A stretch of DNA of 10,368 nt from Pseudanabaenaceae cyanobacterium MP8IB2.15 (lineage in GTDB: Bacteria; Cyanobacteriota; Cyanobacteriia; Pseudanabaenales; Pseudanabaenaceae): NCBI GenBank assembly GCA_030248825.1, contig JARCMB010000323.1:1-10368 (forward strand). The letters run 5' to 3'. The position numbers were made by a program, and so were the translations under genes. The notes beneath the pieces are model-generated. The model had not been told where the DNA came from, searched no databases, and saw only the letters and a list, made by a program, of their open reading frames with translations. This document shows positions 5,811 to 10,368 of this stretch, in pieces. How positions within the stretch are numbered: the stretch's first letter is position 1; each line of letters begins with the position of its first letter.

Positions 5811-7022
5811 TTAGATCGAGTTCGACGATTTCAGGGATTTGTTGTACACGGCTTCGGTCTGTTTCGCTAGCTGTGGCCAAGCGAATCGATCGTGTAAATC
5901 TTGCATGGCATTTTCGACTAGTCGATCGCGGTAAGCAGGGTTCTGGAGAATTTTTAAGATCCCTTGAGCGATCGACTCACCATCATGAACTTTAGTGACG
6001 ATGCCAGTAATCCCATCCCGAACCACCTCTGGCAGTCCACCTGAGTCTGATACCACGACTGGAACCCCGGCCGCAAAGCATTCTAGCGCGACGATCCCAA
6101 ATGGCTCATACAAACTCGGAAATACGGCACAGTCAGCAATTGTCTGAAATTGGGTCAGGTTGTAATCGGACATAAAGCCAGTAAATAAGACTTTGTGGTG
6201 AATGCCCAAATTCCAGGCTTGTTGCTTGAGTGACTGGGTATCGCCCGAACCAATGATCACAAATTTAACCCGATCTGGCATCACGGCAAGCACATGAGGC
6301 ACAGCGTTGAGCAGGACAAAAATGCCCTTTTCATAGGTAATCCGACCGACATAGTAGACGATGTATTCCTCGGCTTGGGCAAACTTCGATCGAAGTGTCA
6401 CAGGGTCGAAATCAAGATCGAAATTAGAATTTTGGAACCGTGCTGCTCGTTCGGCACTCAGTCCGTTGTAGACAACATCAGTTTTATCAGATGGGCAGTT
6501 GAGCGCACGCGCCATTTCGCGGCGCATGTACTCTGTGCAGACGATCACTCGCCGTGCGGCACTTGCCAGAGCAATTTCTTTGTGGTGGATGTGACGATGG
6601 GTGTCGGTATAAATGCCGTTGTAGCGACCGTGTTCTGTGGCATGGATGGTAGCAACTAGGGGAATATCATATACCTGAGCGATCGAAATCGAAGCGTCAG
6701 CAACTAACCAATCGTGAGCATGAACGATCTCAAATTTTTGGTGGCAATCTACTAATGCCTCGATCGATTTATCGGCATAGACTCGCATACTGTCATTCAT
6801 ATTTGCCACCCACCGAAAGAAGTCCTGATTCACTTCAACAGGGATGCGATGGACATTAACACCATCGACAATCTCATAGTGGGTTGCACCTTCTACCTCT
6901 ACTGTGATTAAGTCGATCGTGTGTCCGAGCTTGACTAGTTCAGGATAAAGTTCGGCGACATGACGAGAAATACCCCCAATGATGCGAGGTGGGAATTCCC
7001 AGGCTAAAACTAGGATATGCAT
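5811..7022 (-). CDS. Glycosyltransferase family 4 (GT-B fold)
   Basis: A 403-residue retaining-type glycosyltransferase with two Rossmann-like domains. The N-terminal domain starts at once with MHILVLAWEFPP and the glycine loop RIIGGISRHVAEL (residues 13-25). HAHDW (101-105) follows, where the histidines usually contact the substrate. The C-terminal nucleotide-sugar domain has YVGRITYEKG (224-233), with Arg227 and Lys232 likely contacting the donor diphosphate. It also has the EX7E motif EPFGIVALE (306-314) and the glycine-rich SDSGGLPEVV (325-334). The AWEFPPRIIGG start resembles the GlgA-like branch of GT4/GT5 glycogen or sucrose-type synthases, but donor and acceptor cannot be told from sequence. 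No membrane segment: cytosolic or membrane-peripheral. It lies 43 bp downstream of the sensor/GGDEF gene on the same strand with no terminator seen between, so co-transcription is plausible. Confidence 0.9.
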   Translation of the reverse strand: MHILVLAWEFPPRIIGGISRHVAELYPELVKLGHTIDLITVEVEGATHYEIVDGVNVHRIPVEVNQDFFRWVANMNDSMRVYADKSIEALVDCHQKFEIVHAHDWLVADASISIAQVYDIPLVATIHATEHGRYNGIYTDTHRHIHHKEIALASAARRVIVCTEYMRREMARALNCPSDKTDVVYNGLSAERAARFQNSNFDLDFDPVTLRSKFAQAEEYIVYYVGRITYEKGIFVLLNAVPHVLAVMPDRVKFVIIGSGDTQSLKQQAWNLGIHHKVLFTGFMSDYNLTQFQTIADCAVFPSLYEPFGIVALECFAAGVPVVVSDSGGLPEVVRDGITGIVTKVHDGESIAQGILKILQNPAYRDRLVENAMQDLHDRFAWPQLAKQTEAVYNKSLKSSNSI

Positions 7023-7065
7023 GGGATGATCTACAATCAGTAGAGGCTATTATTACATATTGAAC

Positions 7066-10000
7066 CTAACCAATGAGGTAAATTTGGTTGCGTCCATCGG
7101 CTTTAGCTTGATATAGAGCTTGGTCTGCCATACCGACTAAAATTGACGGGTCATGGCTAGTGACTGGAACCATGCTAGCTATGCCCAAGCTCAAGGTCAC
7201 ATATGCACTAATGCTGGAACTCTCATGGGTGATTTTTAAGTCGGCGATATGGTTTTGGATTTTCTTGGCAATATTGATGGCGCCATCGATATTGGTATTG
7301 GGCAGCACGATCGCAAATTCTTCGCCACCAAAGCGGGCAACTAGATCGGCGGGTCGCTCAACTGCCTGTTGGATCGATCGAGCAACTTGCTGCAAACAGT
7401 CATCGCCAATCAGATGACCATAGGTATCGTTATAGAGCTTAAAGAAGTCGATATCACACATGATCAAAGACAATGACTTTTGCTCTCGCGCCAATCTGTG
7501 CCATTCTGACTCCAGTTGTTCGTCAAAGCGACGACGGTTCGGCACTTGGGTCAAAAAGTCCAGATAAGCCATACTTTTTAGCTTCTGGTTGGCGGATTCG
7601 AGTTGCTCAAATAACTGGGCTTGTTGAATAGCGATTGCTAACTGCATTGCCAGAGATGTCAGCAGGTTAATCTCTAATGGCTGCCAATAGCGGGCAGAGT
7701 GGCATTGATTGGCAATTAGTAATCCCCATATGCGCGGTGGCTGGTCTTTGTTGACTTCTCCATTACTTACAGTGCCATCGATCGAAATCGGTACGGCTAA
7801 ACTGGCTCGAATCTTTTGCTCGCGGGCAAAATCAAGGCTACTATCCGTCAGCTCTGTCTGTTCGATGTCGTGGATGATATGCAAACATCCACTGGCGAGC
7901 GCATCACCTGAGGCATCAAAAGTTTCGCCTAACCAGAGTTCGCTGAGCGGTATATAGGAAAGTGAGGGGCAAGCAGAATCGATCGACTCAGCGACAATCC
8001 CCCCAAACCTCTCCTTACTGGAACTCGCATCGATATCACTTACGTCGGCAACAGAATCTTTAAAGCAATAGATAAACACTCGATCGGCTTGGAGAAATTG
8101 TCGTACTTCTGCAACTGTGGTTTTGAGAATGTCATCTAGGCGTAAGAACTCTCCAATCCGATTTGCGATCGCCCCGATCAGACGTTCTCGTTCCGCTTGT
8201 TGCTGCAAGGCTTCTTCCGTCCGTTTTCGATCGGTAATATCGATATTCACCCCGATCATGCGGATGGGATTACGGCAATCATCATAAAATACACGGGCTT
8301 TCGCCGACAACCAGTGCAGACTGCCATCTGCCCAGTAGGTGCGGTATTCGTGTTCTAAGAGTGTGGCTTCGGCGATCGCTTGCGAAATCTTATGTTCTAA
8401 CAGTCTCCAGTCATCGGGATGAACTACCTTTTTCCAATCCTCATATCTGCCAGTAAAACTGCCTGAAGTCATACCAAATAAAGTTTCTAATTCCTCATTC
8501 CAAACCACTTGATGGGTTTGAATATTCCACTCAAATATGCCGATTTTGCCTGTCTTTTGGGCTAATTCTAAGCGTTCTTGGCTCTGACTCAGGGCATCTT
8601 GGGCATGTTTGCGACAGGTAAAGTCGATGTAGGTACTCGCCACCCCATAACCAGGTAAGGGAATCGGCATGGCGGTGACTCTCAGCCAGATGATTTCACC
8701 ATTGGGCTTAACTATGCCAGTTTCGACATTTTCGAGTAAGCGATTTTCTTGGAGGGCGCGAGAAATAGCACATTCAGTATTCGGCATTGGCGAGCCATCA
8801 GGGTAAACCATCTGCCAATCATTCTCACCAACTTCGATCGATTTGATTGCTTCTAGTGAAATGTCCAGAATTTTCATTGAGGCGGGATTGGCTTCAATGA
8901 TGCTACCGCGATCGTCAGTGATGACAATTCCAATCGGCATGGTGTCGAACAGAGCTTTATACTTTTCTTGGCTTTCTCGCAGGGCGGCTTCGGCAATTTT
9001 GCGGTCACTAATATCCGCGATCGCAGTGACAAAATATTTGGGTTCACCTGTAGTTCGCCGCACCAGTGCCACTGTGCTATTCACCCAAATTTCTCTGCCA
9101 TCTTTATGCAAATAGCGTTCTTCTGCTGTGTAAGTAGGCATTTCTGTCGCTACAAGTCTCTGGGCTGTATCTAAGTGGTTTTCTAAGTGATCGGGATGCA
9201 CAATGTCTTCTAAGGTCAGCATTTTGATCTCGGCGTGGCTGTAGCCTGTGATCTCACAAAACTTTTGATTGAGTCGCAGAAAGCGACCGTCTAAGTCGAT
9301 ATGCCCAATCCCAACTGCGGCTTGCTCAAATGTGACCCGAAACTGTTCTTCACTTTCGCGCAGGGCTGTCTCGGCCATTAGTCGATCGCTAATATTTCGG
9401 GCAATTCCCAATGTAATATTTTTGCCGTTGAGATTTACGAGTTTGGTACTAACTTCGACTGGAAACCGTCTGCCATCTTTGGCAATGTGGACGGATTGAA
9501 ACACCATTTGCTGGTGCTCGGATACTTCTTCCTTGGCTCTAGGGAAAGGGTTATACAAATATGTAATATCTGATGGTGAGCGCTGGAGTAATTCCTCACG
9601 GGTATAGCCTAACTCTCGACAAGCAACATCATTGACCTCAGTAAATCTGTTGGATTCTTGTTGGTCGCCGACTGTATAGACGAAAATGGCATCGCTACTG
9701 CCGTTGAATAATAAACGATAGCGTTCTTCACTTTCTCTGAGTGCCGCTTCAGTTAATTTTCGATCGCTAATGTCTCGCGTGATACAACAGTTGTATTCCT
9801 TGCCTTCAAATTCAATGTAGTTAGCTCTAATTTCTACAGGAATTAGCTTGCCGTCTTTAGCTCGCAATTCATTTTCAAACACGATCGAACCATATTGCTT
9901 TAACCGTTGCCAATGTTTTGCCCAACGTTGAGGCGTAAAGTTAGGATCATTATCAAATACTGTGCGACTCAATAATTGCTCTCTGCTATAACCCATTAGG

Positions 10001-10287
10001 CAGCAAGCAGCTTCGTTGGCAGAGACAATCCGAGCTTCTGATGTAATCAGCACGATCGAGTCGGCAGTGTGATCTAGGGCAAAATGATCTAGGGCAAGGT
10101 TTTCTCGCCTTACTTCGTTGGAGATCATCTCTGTGGATAAATTTTGGGCTTGAGCTTGGTCTTCGATCGAACCCTTATAGTCAGCCAACTCGGCTTTAAC
10201 TCGCCGTAATTCTGCTTCAAGCCCAGCTATTTTGGCTTGAGCAGGTTGAGTGAATTGATTTTGGTTCTCTACAAGAGGATTTGCCAT
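7066..10287 (-). CDS. Diguanylate cyclase with five PAS domains and a GAF domain
   Basis: A 1073-residue soluble sensor, numbered from the ATG at 10287. An N-terminal coiled coil (about 16-50) leads to PAS domains at about 67-178, 184-303, 310-430, 437-560 and 570-688. Each is followed by a helical linker with (I/F)(S/T)xRK. A GAF domain (about 705-895) and a GGDEF domain (905-1073) follow. The cyclase site is intact: CDIDFFKLYND (944-954) and GGEEF (987-991). An RPAD inhibitory site (978-981) sits exactly five residues before it. It should make c-di-GMP from two GTP and be inhibited by its product. The GAF ends like phytochrome/cyanobacteriochrome GAFs (WGLLIANQC...W...LAIAIQQ). Where the chromophore cysteine-histidine is expected it reads LTDSSLDF, so canonical bilin attachment is unlikely. 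No membrane segment. An in-frame TTG at 10323 is an alternative start adding 12 residues; an in-frame stop lies further upstream. Neither start has a ribosome binding site. Confidence 0.92.
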   Translation of the reverse strand: MANPLVENQNQFTQPAQAKIAGLEAELRRVKAELADYKGSIEDQAQAQNLSTEMISNEVRRENLALDHFALDHTADSIVLITSEARIVSANEAACCLMGYSREQLLSRTVFDNDPNFTPQRWAKHWQRLKQYGSIVFENELRAKDGKLIPVEIRANYIEFEGKEYNCCITRDISDRKLTEAALRESEERYRLLFNGSSDAIFVYTVGDQQESNRFTEVNDVACRELGYTREELLQRSPSDITYLYNPFPRAKEEVSEHQQMVFQSVHIAKDGRRFPVEVSTKLVNLNGKNITLGIARNISDRLMAETALRESEEQFRVTFEQAAVGIGHIDLDGRFLRLNQKFCEITGYSHAEIKMLTLEDIVHPDHLENHLDTAQRLVATEMPTYTAEERYLHKDGREIWVNSTVALVRRTTGEPKYFVTAIADISDRKIAEAALRESQEKYKALFDTMPIGIVITDDRGSIIEANPASMKILDISLEAIKSIEVGENDWQMVYPDGSPMPNTECAISRALQENRLLENVETGIVKPNGEIIWLRVTAMPIPLPGYGVASTYIDFTCRKHAQDALSQSQERLELAQKTGKIGIFEWNIQTHQVVWNEELETLFGMTSGSFTGRYEDWKKVVHPDDWRLLEHKISQAIAEATLLEHEYRTYWADGSLHWLSAKARVFYDDCRNPIRMIGVNIDITDRKRTEEALQQQAERERLIGAIANRIGEFLRLDDILKTTVAEVRQFLQADRVFIYCFKDSVADVSDIDASSSKERFGGIVAESIDSACPSLSYIPLSELWLGETFDASGDALASGCLHIIHDIEQTELTDSSLDFAREQKIRASLAVPISIDGTVSNGEVNKDQPPRIWGLLIANQCHSARYWQPLEINLLTSLAMQLAIAIQQAQLFEQLESANQKLKSMAYLDFLTQVPNRRRFDEQLESEWHRLAREQKSLSLIMCDIDFFKLYNDTYGHLIGDDCLQQVARSIQQAVERPADLVARFGGEEFAIVLPNTNIDGAINIAKKIQNHIADLKITHESSSISAYVTLSLGIASMVPVTSHDPSILVGMADQALYQAKADGRNQIYLIG
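8173..9771 (-). repeat. Five repeated PAS linker segments within the sensor gene
   Basis: Each PAS domain ends in a related 22-codon linker, at 9706-9771, 9328-9393, 8947-9012, 8557-8622 and 8173-8238. The first three are very alike (ISDRK or ISDRL, then an alanine-rich helix ending LRES-E/Q), both in protein and in DNA. The last two have drifted (FTCRK and ITDRK). This indicates growth of the sensor by tandem duplication of PAS-plus-linker units, the first three being the closest. Confidence 0.65.
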
Positions 10288-10333
10288 AGAGGCGATAGGA
10301 GGAGAAGATCTGTGGCTGACCAATAAACCAACT

Positions 10334-10356
10334 ATCGTAACCTATTCGCAATCATA
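10334..10356 (-). promoter_or_regulatory. Candidate -10 elements of the sensor gene
   Basis: On the minus strand TATGAT (10351-10356) and TACGAT (10334-10339) are possible -10 hexamers before the sensor start. The -35 of the first would lie outside the window. The second has no good -35. A start site after TATGAT would leave about 55 bases before the ATG at 10287, or about 20 before the TTG at 10323. Confidence 0.2.
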
Positions 10357-10368
10357 TTTTTACCGATC

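Larger units (their letters stand above)
673..10173. repeat. Dispersed CGATCG palindromes (HIP1-type)
   Basis: About 46 copies of CGATCG are scattered through genes and spacers by hand count. Four are full HIP1 octamers GCGATCGC, at 757-764, 8165-8172, 8372-8379 and 9017-9024. About 14 are TCGATCGA. They occur in nearly every gene. HIP1 is a hallmark of many cyanobacterial genomes; its role is unsettled, with links to DNA methylation and chromosome maintenance proposed. Confidence 0.8.

Noticed and set aside
6294..6659. 121-codon plus-strand frame
   Set aside because: It is antisense to conserved glycosyltransferase motifs; its length follows from the codon composition of the opposite strand.
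7023..7065. Possible promoter between the sensor and glycosyltransferase genes (TAATAATA)
   Set aside because: No -35 at suitable spacing; the AT-rich stretch alone is not enough.
7160..9499. Several plus-strand open frames of 68-90 codons inside the sensor gene
   Set aside because: They are antisense to well-defined PAS, GAF and GGDEF domains and encode Ser/Arg-rich sequences without family features.

Overview
The window looks like cyanobacterial chromosomal DNA. The strongest sign is the palindrome CGATCG, the core of the cyanobacterial HIP1 element. I count about 46 copies by hand, where about 2-3 would be expected in 10.4 kb of random sequence. The gene content agrees: a YbjN-domain protein, a UbiH/COQ6-type flavin hydroxylase, a periplasmic TPR protein, and a multi-PAS/GAF/GGDEF sensor whose GAF domain resembles the phytochrome/cyanobacteriochrome type. 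I cannot assign a species. A filamentous or Pseudanabaena-like lineage is only a guess.

Left part (1-2340), all on the minus strand: a lipoprotein cut by the window edge (1-362), a UbiH/VisC/COQ6-family FAD monooxygenase (480-1757) and a 151-residue YbjN-domain protein (1884-2339). The YbjN gene is followed by a GC-rich hairpin terminator and a small 12-bp tandem repeat.

Middle part (2341-5794): a VapBC-like toxin-antitoxin pair on the plus strand with an ATGA stop/start overlap. It runs tail to tail, 6 bp apart, into a minus-strand solo ABC ATPase of the EcfA/CbiO type. Divergent from the ATPase are a secreted TPR protein and a Cof-type HAD phosphatase, which probably form a two-gene plus-strand unit.

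Right part (5811-10323), minus strand: a 1073-residue (ATG start) or 1085-residue (TTG start) sensor with five PAS domains, one GAF and a GGDEF domain with an intact active site and an intact c-di-GMP inhibitory site. A GT4 glycosyltransferase lies 43 bp downstream on the same strand. The pair could link c-di-GMP signalling to a surface or storage glycan, but that is inference from adjacency only.

No tRNA, rRNA, CRISPR array, insertion sequence or phage gene was seen. Most of the window is ordinary cyanobacterial chromosome. I do not see a convincing new multi-gene system. The items most worth checking are the sensor/glycosyltransferase pair, the solo ECF-type ATPase, the flank preference of the CGATCG palindromes and the toxin-antitoxin pair.
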